Shown one piece after another: positions 1 to 13,305 of a stretch of DNA of 64,000 bases (the first letter of the stretch is position 1; the number at the start of each line of letters is the position of its first letter). A program made the translations under genes and the position numbers. The stretch is from Mesaphorura yosii (Eukaryota; Arthropoda; Collembola; Poduromorpha; Tullbergiidae). Below the pieces are notes generated by a model. It was not told the DNA's origin. It saw only the letters and a program-made list of their open reading frames with translations, and did no database searches. The stretch spans positions 48,191 to 112,190 of the forward strand of contig WIXG01000265.1 in NCBI GenBank assembly GCA_009869945.1, in the 5' to 3' direction.

Positions 1-1536
<1,536 letters not shown>

Positions 1537-4379
1537 TTTTCTGCTTCCCAAGACAGATGTCAAAATACAAATTCAAACACCAATTAAAACTTACAAGTAA
1601 ACACAAAACTCTAAATTCGCGAGGCGCACGATTTTTGCATTTGGAGAGGTCAGTGTCTTTTACTCACTTGCATAAACAGAATCAATAAATACTTTATTGT
1701 GTAAGATTATTTACATGCACTCGGTTCGTTAAGGTACGGAAACACAATGACCACTTGCGGGGTCAGCGATTCGATAATGATTTATAGTAGTTTACAAAGT
1801 GTGAATACTTTGGTTCGAGCTGCAAGAGAATAACGTCCACTTGACTGGTTGCAAGACTTCAGTCTGATCGAACATATGAACTTGTAAATAAATCAAGATA
1901 CTCAACGTGCAATGATCCACGTACAAATACGACGCGAGATTTGCTCCTATTTATTATTGTAATGCGATTTACACATTAGATGGGACAGAAACACTTTTGT
2001 GGAAATTTATGCCATATTGCTATTGTTCAACAAAAAGTCTCTGCTCGGTGGTCTGGCTGTTGGTGTTGGCGATGGGAAGAGAGACCATACAGAAAGCAAA
2101 GGGTTAAAAGGAGTTATACAATGCAATGCGGTGCAATGGACGTGGCAGCCAATGCCAAATGCATATTTTTATTTTACAGAATTCGACTCCACACACGAAG
2201 CGTTTGCACTTGCGAGCTGAATCGTTAATACTCACGCTGCTTCCTTTGACTGGTGGGTTTTTTCGGTGGTCGAAGTGATGTCACTGCTTTGGAGTTTTGA
2301 GTTTACAAAGTTTGCATGCGAGGAAGACGTTCAAGTTTCGGTTCAAGAAACGGTTTAAGGTCTCTCGATTCTTGATATCTCTCTCGGCGCGTCGCGTCTT
2401 TTGGAATTTCAAGACGATTTTACTGGAATTTTACCTTAAAGTTGTCAAAGATGTGCACCGGGAGATTGGTGAACCTACGTTGCTTAATAAAAAAATGGTA
2501 GAGTTAATTAATACTACGGTTTGCCTGAGGAAAACCACGAGAGCAGCGTCTTTCATATTTTGATTTTATTACTCTAATTCTAATAGATTCTATCCGAAAT
2601 CAACATATAGACTTCTTTCTGCTATCTCACGCCGTATCAACTGGTGATACTATGAAATCGAATGGTTGAAACTCGCGTGGTTTCTCATGTGTATTTGCTG
2701 GGATTACTCACTTCAGTCTCCAGGATTCAGCAAGATATGGATCATGCCATTCTCCTAACCCGCTAATTCGTTAATCCGCGTTGAAAGACGCCATTGAATT
2801 GTTAAGTTATATATTTACCATTACGAGCGTGATGCTTTCGCATTTATGAGATGAAATCTGACCTCAGAATTTATCACCTGTGCAAAATCCCACCAAAAGA
2901 TAAGGACAATATCAACATTTGAGGGCATCGGACCAGAGTTTAGTGATGATATTTCATTCTCATGGAATTGTCTATTTAAATTCAGTCAAGTCAATAGTCT
3001 TGGTATGTATAATGCGCGAAAATTGCCAAGCAAGCATGCAAGCATAACACAATAGCACAAAATATCGTGTCAAATAGTCAGATGTTACACTTTATTAGAG
3101 CTGCGAGAAATTAGCATAAACGAAAATTTGGCATGAAGGCTTTCGTCTCAGGTTCAGACACAAGAGATGAAATTATCGCAATGTGCCATTGCCAAATGAG
3201 TTCCGACTTCATACACCTGCAGTCTTTGCACGTTCTCGTTCACCTACGCAGTCAATCAACATCAACAAGAGATAAGAGGTGACAATTGGCTACCATCACG
3301 CGAATTATGTTCCTTGTGTAAAATTCAGTTGAATTGGACCAACGCAGGCGTGTGATCACATTGCAACGTTCGTCCGAAGCTAAAGCTTCAAGTAACAAAG
3401 TCCAATCTCGGGCACGGAAAAGTGCAAAACGTCGCACTTGACGTTTTTATGGTCGCTGCGTCGGTGACCTGTGTTTCGAATTGGAAATAATTAATCGCCC
3501 GGGATTTGACTAATGGCATGAATCCGGCAGTGACTTTTGCCATGCCGTGAGTTTTTCGTGTGACTGGAAGTTAATTCTTGAGGAAGCACGAAACGTAAGT
3601 TGTGTTTTCAAAGATACTAACGCACGGTAAATATTAATGAATCTTCTCATTCTGTCTTTTGTCATTCTTCAGATGATTCTGCGATTAACTAATGTTAGTA
3701 GAGCAGATTGTCAAAGCAATAACATTGATTCAATACAATCCAATTTATATGTGTGTGTTTCAACCGTTATATCACAGTAAACATGTCTCGTCGTCCCGTT
3801 CCACGCTGTTGCACGGATGGATTCCTGCGCGAGCATAATGCGAGTCAGTTTATGCCAATCATTCTGAACCGACACAATAACGGTGTGGATTGTGTGTCTC
3901 GTACTTGCAAGATTACGTCAAGACGCAATTCAAGCTAGTATCGTCTAAGCCATTCATCTCTATCAATCCGAATTCTGAGTCTAAAATTGACCACAATTCG
4001 TTTATGGTTCTGAACCTAGCTATCACTGACGTCGTTCGAACTTTGATTGACAAAGTGATACGTGAAGTGACACTTATGCCGGAGCGTGCGGCTGTACATG
4101 AGTGCTTTGACGTGTAATACATCTTAATATTTAGCAGATCAGACTCGGATTGAATGAGGTCGTCTCGTGTCATCTCATTCTGTGTGATTCGCCAACAACT
4201 GAACAGTAGCTAACAAAAGCATGGACTTGGTCGGGGATTCCACTTGGCGTAAACATTTATATTGTGTGTCCTTCGCGTCCGCATCGCATTCTCTGAATAA
4301 TACGTCCGTTCTCCAAGTGTTAAGCGCAAGGCGAAATGTCCATTAATCCATGGATTAAGCCCTCGCCTACCGCTCCATA
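1537..4379. other. Intergenic, KDM2 / Orai divergent interval
   Basis: KDM2 and Orai are transcribed away from each other here, so the stretch should contain both promoters and 5' UTRs. Small open frames (for example 2297-2563 and 3890-4117 on +) show no recognisable protein. I see no RNA gene or repeat. Confidence 0.5.
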
Positions 4380-4640
4380 ATGAAGAGCAGCGTGACCCAT
4401 TCCAACTCAGGAGGCTCGGTCGTCAGTCGAAGTACAAGCGGTGGTGGTGGTGCCGGTGTAAGTGCAAGTGTGATGAACAGTAACGCTTACCATCGACAGC
4501 AGCAACAGTCGCAGACGCCCTATCCTCTCGGGTCCAGCCTCTACTACAATAATTACGGATTTTCGTCGTCCATCCCAAATATCTCATCCGCGTCGGGCCA
4601 AGTTAATACTCAACAACCTCATCAAGATGACGACTTCCAA
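4380..4640 (+). other. Orai: Orai alternative first coding exon A (87 codons)
   Basis: ATG opens a Ser/Gly/Gln-rich cytosolic N-terminus with a GGGGAG run and a QQQQ run, ending DDDFQ before a GTGAGT donor in phase 0. It joins the common exon at 7449 without a frame change. The 2.8 kb between this exon and 7449 contains the other two first exons. Confidence 0.65.
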
Positions 4641-7600
4641 GTGAGTTTATTCCTGTGACGAATTCTGGTTTCTATGTCCGTAGTGCTTTCAGTACTTTGC
4701 TTTGTGTGGCACGTTCTGGTAGTTAAACGGACTCCGAAACGGACGGATCTCTGTGTTTTATGGGTTAATTGTAGTATTTAATGTGGCTATGAAATGAAAT
4801 AAGAGCCGATTCCTTCTCAGCATCACGGCAATTTCTGGGAGTGCGCACGTGCAGACGGCGTTGCTTGACGCTTCAATTCGTTTCACTCTCCGTGTGTCAT
4901 GCGCTGTAGCTGACCTTCGAACGAAATAAACATTTATGTAACACAAGCTCATTAAAATTTAAGTTTGCTCCAAGTTTAGGATTAAAATATTCTTCGCACT
5001 GCACTCAAAATGAATTTTTGCACACATGCAGTGCAATTATAAATGCTGGCAGTGCGGTATGGGTTTAAGGACAGAGAAGAAATGAAAATTTGCGAAGTCG
5101 GATTATGAAGCGAAAAGAATTGAACACATTGCTTAGGCGTTCATCCTAGAACGACAATGGCAACTTTTTGGAAACGATTTCAGCACGGAATCAAGCGTTC
5201 ACCGCGTCATTGTCACACGCCGCATTTACTGTCGAGAGCGACGAGGGAAGAGAATAAGTGCATGATCCTAAATAATTGCCTTTAATTATCCAAGACAATA
5301 GAGGACATAATGCAGCACATTTGAAATGGTGATGATACGAAAATAGGAACAAGATCATTCGAGTGCTTTTAATTATCTTTCTGAGACAGACTTGCATTTG
5401 CATACAAAATAACTGTCGCGCAAGAAGGACGAACGCTGATGCAAGTAAGTTAAAATGGGAGCACAGAAAATTCCTTATGAAAAGCACGAATGCCGAATGC
5501 CGACGGATTGATTCAATAATCTACGAATTTTCACAGTCCCTAGTTTGAACAAACAATTTTGCAATATTTTCACTTGTGCTCAATTGTTGTAGTTGTGGTT
5601 CGAATCATTTAATGACGAGCAGCCACTGTTTCACTTGTGATGGATATCGTTCCGGTAAATACGAGACACGAGGTCAAGAGAACAGAGGACGCCTCGAGCA
5701 TGAGAGTATGGTGCAAGCAGTTCTTGTTCTAATAAAGACGGAATAAATTAAATAAATTAGTATTATTTTTGCTAAGCTGCTACACTCGAACGAAATTTCG
5801 GTTAAAGGAAACCGCAGACAATCTACTAGAAGCCCATGTACTCATTCAAAAGCTGTAAGAGCTTTCTCACCTTAGCCACGTAGCACAATACCTTGACTCA
5901 ACCTTACTTTTTTGCCAGTGTGAGCCGAAATTCAGACTCAAAGTTACTGAGATCTACGTCGTGTCATAACATTACTTTGCAGAGAGATTTAATTTATTAT
6001 ATCTTCGTAGTCAATTAAAATTCAGAGCAAATTATATTGGTGGCTGTGTTCAAGCGTGAGTGAAGGATCTAACCTAATTGAATGCAGCTGCTTCCGCGGT
6101 GGCATTTAGTGCTCGAGCATCTTTGCTGCCCATTTAAGTCGGACTTTCTTGCGAATGGATTACTATTCAGCATCGGAACGTTCCTACACATTTCTCGGAA
6201 GTGGAGATAATGCTCCTGCACATACGCAGTATTATCATCATCATGACGAACTTACGGCCACATTGTTACAAACTCAGCGAAAAGTAATTCACCACCATTT
6301 TCCATTTGATTCTCTACCTTAAATATTAAATATCTCAGCAAGCTCTCAGTACTTAGTTGTACAGCGCCCGGAAATATATCTTTCGACCTTTTTGGCCTAA
6401 ACAGTCGTTTCAAGGTATTAATTGAGGTTGGGTGGTGAAAAGTGAGGTTAATGTGCTACAATGAGTTAGACGCCATGGGGTCATTCAGCGTGCACGATGC
6501 TGGTGGCCATGACAGAGGAGGAGATTCAGCAGAGGTCTGTCTCTTTGCAAATCCACCGGCAAACGCGTTTGTTATCGCTTCTGCCGTGTTGATGTGGTGT
6601 GAGGTGCGGTTTTGGTGCATGATCGATTATCTATTATTTTGATCCGGTCGCTTTCCAGCCAATTTCTTCGCTGCTCTAGTTCAGTTCAGGGCCAGCTTAT
6701 CGAGCCTAACAAGGTCGGAGCGGAAATTGAGATTGTTTCTTGTTCTACTTCGTTTACAAGTACCCATCCATATGATCTTGCCTCGCTTCTCGCCGCAGTT
6801 GCCGTGACCGCCCGATTATAGGCGCAATGATTATCAGCGCCACTTCCGCGTTTCCTCTTCTGATGTCAAGTTGACAAACAGATGCAAAAACAATATGCAG
6901 TCGGCATTCATTTATTAAGCAGGGTATCCTGGCGCTGGTAGAGAGTGTGCGGGGTTTGTGGTTAATTGAAATAATTAACTCTCACGTCCTTTGCTCTTTG
7001 ATTCTTTCGTGCTGCTTGCTGAAAAGCTTCCTGGGAGCTTGGAAAGGTAAACTTTGTCTTTGTCTTCGGCTGTCTCCACTGTAAAGTAAGGCGCAAGCCA
7101 AGTCTTAATTCAAAGCCAAGGGTCACTCCGAATAACATTCCAACATTCTGAGTTATAAGAATAGTATGGAGTGGTTACCGCCACAACTTCGCTATTTCAA
7201 AGGGGTAAGACTGTCTAGCCCTTGCACTTAAATTCTTAATGTGTCCCGAATCTTACGTGCGTATTGTTTTTAATTTGTTTTGTGTGAGTGCTTCATATCT
7301 GGACTTTAAAATCGCCTTTCTTATTCTATGATTTATGTGAAGTGTGTCATGTTTATGTCACGCTTGTGATTCTGTTTATGATTTGATAATGTCACCAAAA
7401 TTAAAATACATTTACATTAACTGACCTTATTCTCTCACCTCTGAATAGTATAACATGAGTACTGGTGACGCAGCGAGTTCGGCGGCAACTATTTTGTCAT
7501 GGAGGAAGCTTCATCTCAGTCGAGCGAAATTGAAAGCCATAAACAAAACCTCGGCCCTGATGTCCGGATTCGCGATGGTACGTCGATCAAACTTGTGCAA

Positions 7601-8271
7601 ATACAAAGAATGAACGCGCTTATGTTGTGAGTTTCATCAACAGGTTGCAATGGTCGAGATGCAGTTGAATGAGGACACCCACGTGCCGGAGGGTCTCCTG
7701 ATCGCATTTGTGATTTGTACTAGTCTCTTAGTTGCTGTTCATATGCTGGCACTCATGATCAGCACGTGTATCCTTCCAAACGTGGAAGCCATTTCAAATC
7801 TGCACAATATTAATATCGTTGAAGAATCTCCGCACGAGCGAATGCACTGGTAAGACGACACGTGGAGTTTCGGCTCTTTGAGTTCACTCTTCGGCGATTG
7901 GCATCAAAGCGGCGGGGCGGGCGCTTTATTAATGTTTTCTTGTTTTGTGCCCCAGGTACATCGAAGCAGGCTGGGCATTCAGCACCGTGCTGGGGATATT
8001 TCTGTTTTTATGCGAACTCGCAATTCTATGCTGGGTAAAGTTCTACGACTACTCCATCATGGCAGCCTCGTCCGCGACCATCATCATGGTTCCAGTGCTA
8101 ATTCTTTTTATTGGATTCGCAATCCACTTTTATCACAAACTCGTTATGCACAAGTACGAGCTGACAGAATCCGGACTCAGAGAGTTGGAGCAACTCAAGA
8201 TTCAGCTGGACTCAACCACGAATGGCCCAGGGCAAACGTCGAGTTCGCGAAATAATATAAGTATTGTTTAG
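4380..8271 (+). CDS. Orai: Calcium release-activated calcium channel subunit Orai
   Basis: Pore subunit of the store-operated (CRAC) channel in the plasma membrane, gated by ER-resident STIM. Shared exons: 7449-7577, 7644-7849 and 7956-8271 (216 residues). Three alternative first exons can precede them (4380-4640, 6155-6283, 7166-7204), all ending in phase 0, giving proteins of about 303, 259 or 229 residues. The core starts [14 protein letters not shown], then TM1 with AMVEMQL, whose glutamate matches the ORAI1 selectivity-filter E106. TM3 has [15 protein letters not shown], whose glutamate matches E190. The position of human R91 is lysine here, as in fly Orai. Four hydrophobic segments are present, followed by a cytosolic tail with a [11 protein letters not shown] coiled-coil-like stretch expected to meet STIM. 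Stop at 8269-8271. Identity is very secure; the usage of first exons is inferred. Confidence 0.95.
6155..6283 (+). other. Orai: Orai alternative first coding exon B (43 codons)
   Basis: ATG followed by [12 protein letters not shown], a run of histidines and a QTQRK end, then a GTAATT donor in phase 0. Joins the exon at 7449 in frame. Its sequence is unrelated to exons A and C. Confidence 0.6.
7166..7204 (+). other. Orai: Orai alternative first coding exon C (13 codons)
   Basis: A very short peptide, [13 protein letters not shown], ends at a GTAAGA donor in phase 0 and joins 7449 in frame. Length alone gives weak support; the good donor and correct phase are the argument. Confidence 0.5.
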
Positions 8272-9022
8272 TTCCATTTTCACCACCTGTCTCTTCTGTC
8301 TTAAAACCTTACTTGTCCTAAAGTTAGTTTTAGAATTTATATATTCTCGAAGACACGAGATTATTGAAGAGAAGCAGTTCGGTGTTCAGTCTCAATCTCT
8401 TCCAAGAACTGAGTAGTTTTACATGATATTAGTCAGTTGATGCATTTGAGTTTTTAATTTAAGAAATAAACGCAACCCGAGTTTGGCCTCCTTCTATCGC
8501 AATTACATGTACATATCCTTTAATTGGCAATCTTAACCTCTCAGCACGCTGCACCTTGCCCGGAGACCTACATTATGCAAAATACTTGCATTCTCTTATA
8601 AAAATAATTCGTTGTAATTACAAGTTGTGATGTACTCTATCTATTATTTTAACACAGAGATTCCATAACGCAGTTTAATGTATAGTTATCTTGCATATGT
8701 CTTTTAGGTTTGCTCACTCAGTTACAATAAGGGCGGTTGGCATGCTTAAATTAAATTAACCGTTTGGTTTTCGTAAAGTTTGGAACTTGAGCACCATCTG
8801 AGTTTAGCAACTGTTTGAAATTCCACTAACGACTATAAGTACACGCGAAGAAGCTGATGAAGGGTCTTCAAGGGCAATGGGGCTTAGAAGGGTCACGAAT
8901 TTAATTCTAAGCCCAACCAATTCATCCTTTGCAGGAAACCGTTAAGGAAATCGATACTGATTTACACAAAGTCGACATACTAAAGTTGAACGAAGTAATA
9001 TCTTTAATTACACACAAGATCG
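8272..9022. other. Convergent 3' UTR interval of Orai and trehalase
   Basis: Both genes end into this stretch. Apart from the Orai polyadenylation signal I find nothing recognisable. Confidence 0.5.
8465..8470 (+). terminator. Orai polyadenylation signal
   Basis: AATAAA about 195 bases after the Orai stop codon, the first such hexamer downstream. Confidence 0.6.
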
Positions 9023-12000
9023 TCAAGATAAAATGTCTCTGCCGACTTCAATGGCGTTTCCATCCTGAGAGACGAGTTTGGCGGAGGAGTGAGACTGGAG
9101 GATGGTTGGAGGCTGAATAGAATTGAAGTCTCCTGTGACTGCTGAATAGTACGTGTTATTGCTGCGAGAAACGTTCGCTCTAGAGTATTCATGATGCTTC
9201 GAGTGATATCGCTTGTACAATGCATTGATCCTGCAACGAACAAAATTTTTAAAACTTAGCTGACTTGGTACTCATTGCTGCATGGTGCAATGAAGTGAAT
9301 TGCTATGCGAATATTTTCTGGCAAAATTGTACATATGCCTTGACGCTGATGCAATGCAATACGAACTTTTGACGGCTGTGACGGTTGGACGGCACTTTCG
9401 ACAAGTACATTTCCTCTCCTGGGATTCAATTCTGAGTATTGTTCTTTGTTCGGCAATTCCATTGTCATTAGATTTTATGCAGATAAAATGCCGGCATGCA
9501 TCGGCGGCAGGTGAATGTTCATGCAATAATTCTTCATTCAACAATTCATGCATAGCAAACACAAAGTTGAGAGCATATGTACAACTGCAAGATATGCAAA
9601 TAGGCAGAAATCTTTTTACAAAAGTTTACCTATGCTGACGTCGGTCAGTATCGGCAGAAGAAGTGACGGAAGAAATACTTTTTTTTCGCAAGCCAAAAGA
9701 TTGCAAACCCGCTAAGTGTAGGAAAACAAAATAAAAAATCTAATAGGATTAAGAAATCAACGCAGGGCATAAATCGAGTTAGGCTCAAGCAACCAAGAGT
9801 TTGGTTTAAATTAGTTTGGCGTATTTACAGGTAGCAGTTTATTTACAAAATTATGGGGTCATGGGCGTTGGAATAAGTAGAATTTGTCTCAGTACTCTAG
9901 GGGTAGTTTTGTTAACAAGTCAAAAATATATAAATCGGATTAGTAAAATCTTAAATTGTAGCACCGGAAGCTGGTTGAAAGCACGCAGACTGGCATAAAG
10001 TTAGGAATTACAGTACTTTCAGGTACTTGGAATGAATTAGGTTGCGTTAAATCTCGATTCGTTATATTTACCTTCTTTGGAGACTAGGTATGGTACTAGA
10101 CTGAAAGGAAAAGAGCAAGCTGCTATAGTTCAAGGTGGCAAGAGTAAAATTTAGCAACCTTAAACAGAGTGGAAAGGCACTACAAAATTTGGCATGCAAG
10201 AAAGGAAGAAAGTAAAGAAAAAGATAAGAGTGTTTCTGTTTCCAGTCTTTACAAAACTCTGAAAGGAGCACAGCGAAATGGGAATATGCTCCAGGAATGT
10301 CTCAGACATTGCATTGCCTACTGTAGGAATGCCCTGCATTTTGGCTAAATAGCTGCGGATAGATAACAGATGATCGATGGCACTGAAACAAAGAAAATTC
10401 TTCTATTAGTAGTCAACTTCAAGCAACTCTAGTGGACTACGACTCACCTCACCCCAATGCGCCTCCGACCAACATGCATACGATGCCAATGAGAAGTGTT
10501 GTAGAAGCGAAAGGCGAGAGTGGATAAGACACAGTAGAGTGACCGCTCGAACCAACCTTCTCTTCATCTTTGACTATGAGGCGATCACCGTATCTGTCCA
10601 TGAAATCTAGCACGACACCGTTCGACCAACCAAAGCCGACCACGGTGTCATACTCACCACCACCACCGGGAAGACCAACCACACTGACGTCATACTAAAA
10701 GAAAGCGTATATGTGTTATTATGAAACCAATATTTAGTCCAAATCTAGTGACATACCTTTTCGAACATTGCATTCGGTGTGGCTTGATAAAAGGCAACAT
10801 AATTGGTCAGGACCCATCGTTCAGCCAGCTCAAACGCTAGCGCGTTGGCTTCGTCGTCATTCGATCGGATGAGTGCATTGACAACAAAACTCTGGAGCGG
10901 CGCCCAGCCATTGGGAAAGTCCCATTGTTCACCTGTTCATCAAATAACATGGTCCAGCGACACATGTTAGATTTACGTCGTAAGGACAATTTTTTCTCAG
11001 GACTCAATTGACGAGTACAAAAACGAAATGCGTTCTCATTACCTGTCTGCTTCAGAGAAGTAGGAATTCCACCCGGATAATCTAATGCACCGACAGTTCT
11101 CAAATAATTGATCACACGTTTCACCGTGGAATCCGATTGCTGAGCACCGGCCCAAAGAGGTACAATGTTACTGGGATAAAAGTCTTTTCGGAGATGCTTC
11201 TTGACAAAATCGTAGTCGAACCAGCATCCTAATGTCTCATCCCATAACAGTCCGTTTATAGCTTCTTTGAACTGATTCGCTGTATTTTCGTAGTACGCTG
11301 CTCGATCGGGAACGCCAGCCTGGAGTTTCAAGAAGTTGTACGTTTAGTATTTAAAAGACGAAATCGTGCGCAATTGTTCATCGACTTACGATTGGCGCAA
11401 ACTCGGCTAGTAGTTTTGCATTGTAGTAAACGAAGGAATTCAGCTCCACTGGAATAATGTTTCTTGTTTTAATGTGCGACAAATTTGCCGTCACATTCGA
11501 ACCGGCTGGAAGAGAGAACCATTTGCTCGAAAAATCCCATCCTGATTCTGCGCCGGAGTGGAGATTGAAATAAACTTCTTGCTTTTCTTTTTCCGGAAGG
11601 CCAAATGCCAGTTTATAGTCCTCTCTGAAAAGGCAAGATGCACTGAATCATGATTCATTACAATCAAAATGTAGTCAGAGCATGGTCAGTGTCATTCGCG
11701 TACCCATATGACTCAGGTCTCGGAGCACCTTTTTCGCTGTTGTAGCGCACCACGGTATAATTCGCACCACCAACCGTCACAATCACAGTGCGGTTCTTTA
11801 TCCAGAAGTTAAACTCCGACTCGAGAGTCGCGTAATGAGTTTTGATGAAATCAATGTCATGAGTTGCATCGTAGTAATTCTTAACCATTGGAATGAGAAG
11901 TGGAGGTTGACTCCTTTGGTAATAAATTCGACCTCCGTTCGGAACAAACCCCAGACTAGCTACCATTTGAATAAAGTTCTCCAACATGCCCTTGACCGTC

Positions 12001-13305
12001 GTGTACATTTCTGACAGAATGAGTCCTTCTTGAATCCAGTACGAGTCCCAATAATAAAACTCTTTGAACCGTCCACCAGGCACAATCACAGGCTGTGACA
12101 CGAAAATCATTGAGTTCTGGTCTTGTTTCTGTCCAACCTCCTTCCTAATCTCTCGTCCCAATTCCTTCCAGAAGTCGTGCAGCGTCTTGGCCCATTTCTT
12201 CAGCTTGGGATCAGCAATTTTGTTCAAGAATCTTGGGTGATCTTTCCAGTCAACCGGATTCCACTCTTTAAACTCGTGACCTGTGCGATTGCGATTACTT
12301 AAAAACTATATCCTCCATAATGACCGAACAGAAAACTTGCAAGTGAACTAACCGTCAGGCTCGAAGTTGGCGTTAACAAAGTTCAAGACATCTTCTTTGG
12401 ACGGATAGTCTTGATGGCTCTTCATAAAGAATGCGAAATTTTGATGGATGACATCTGGTAGATACTTCAACGGTCTGTCGACAAATGTCTTGGAATCTCT
12501 GAAGGGTCGCGCTATCTGAACAGTGTGCAGAAGCTTTCCATAACAATATATATCACTGCAAAATTAGAAAAAACATCATCATTTTGAAGTGGCACAACAA
12601 TTAGGCCACTGCGCCTTAGCCCACAGAACATCACGAGCAAAGTTCAGACAATGTTTACATTTGATTGTAAAATTCGCGAAATAAAATGAAATGAGCATAT
12701 GCGTTCTACTCATCTCGTTGGGCAATTCTTTCAAGTGCGGTGTCATCAGCTGCTGTCAACTTTTTACGTCTCAAATTTTCCTCCGCTCGTGGCCCGTGTG
12801 CTCGTTACGTAGCAAGTAGGATTAATTTTGCCTTCACGGTCAATTGATGCATGCTCAATTAGAAATGGAGACATTACGGGAATGAGAATAATGAACTTGT
12901 GTTGTAAACTCGTGTACACACAAGGCATGCGGATGGCAGTGGGCAAGGTCCACCGTCAACGAGTCAACGTCAACAGTCAACAATGGCAAAGTACTAGGAA
13001 TTCTATTTCTGGGATTACAATGACCGTTGAGCGGCCGACAAAACAAAGGCAAAGGGTTTTTTTAAAGAATTTTCCGTGGACTGGGCCGGCCCTAACATTT
13101 CTATTCGAGTGAAATTTTACACTGACCAACTTAAAAAGCGAAGGCAAAAAGTCTGCTTGCCCAAAGAAAGTCTTTCTCGGAATAGACATGAATGAGTGGC
13201 TTACCTTTGACAAGGTTCATCAACAGCTTCAGCTCGTACATCAACAACTGAAATGGTAGTCAGGAGAAGTATCACAGGAAGGATTGATTTGAATAGTAAC
13301 CCCAT
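9023..13305 (-). CDS. Treh: Trehalase, membrane-anchored (GH37)
   Basis: Hydrolyses alpha,alpha-trehalose to two glucose molecules; the enzyme domain is expected outside the cell. Exons: 13305-13205, 12555-12353, 12280-11704, 11624-11390, 11319-11043, 10932-10757, 10694-10453 and 9230-9023, giving 672 residues with all phases consistent. It begins with a signal peptide (MGLLFKSILPVILLL). GH37 signature 1, PGGRFKEFYYWDSY, lies at about residues 169-182; the catalytic-acid region ESGWDFSSKW follows; signature 2, QWDFPNGWAP, is at about 466-475; GGGGEYD carries the expected catalytic base glutamate. After the enzyme domain comes a hydrophobic helix (TLLIGIVCMLVGGALG), a basic stop (LYKRYHSK) and a cytosolic tail, as in insect Treh-2. 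Reading through the exon 7 donor gives a stop at 10451-10449 and a form with no tail. Confidence 0.93.
9231..10452 (-). other. Last trehalase intron with alternative C-terminal ends
   Basis: The donor at 10452/10451 (GG|GTGAGG) splits a glycine codon, and the acceptor at 9232/9231 continues in frame to the cytosolic tail. Without splicing the next codon is TGA. A second good donor (GAG|GTGAGT) sits just after that stop and could splice a 3' UTR intron. A good acceptor with a pyrimidine tract lies near 10386 and opens a 70-codon frame with no recognisable sequence, so a third ending is possible but weak. Confidence 0.5.
12556..13204 (-). other. First intron of trehalase
   Basis: A 649-base GT-AG intron separating the signal-peptide exon from the enzyme domain. 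No other gene is seen inside it. Confidence 0.75.
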
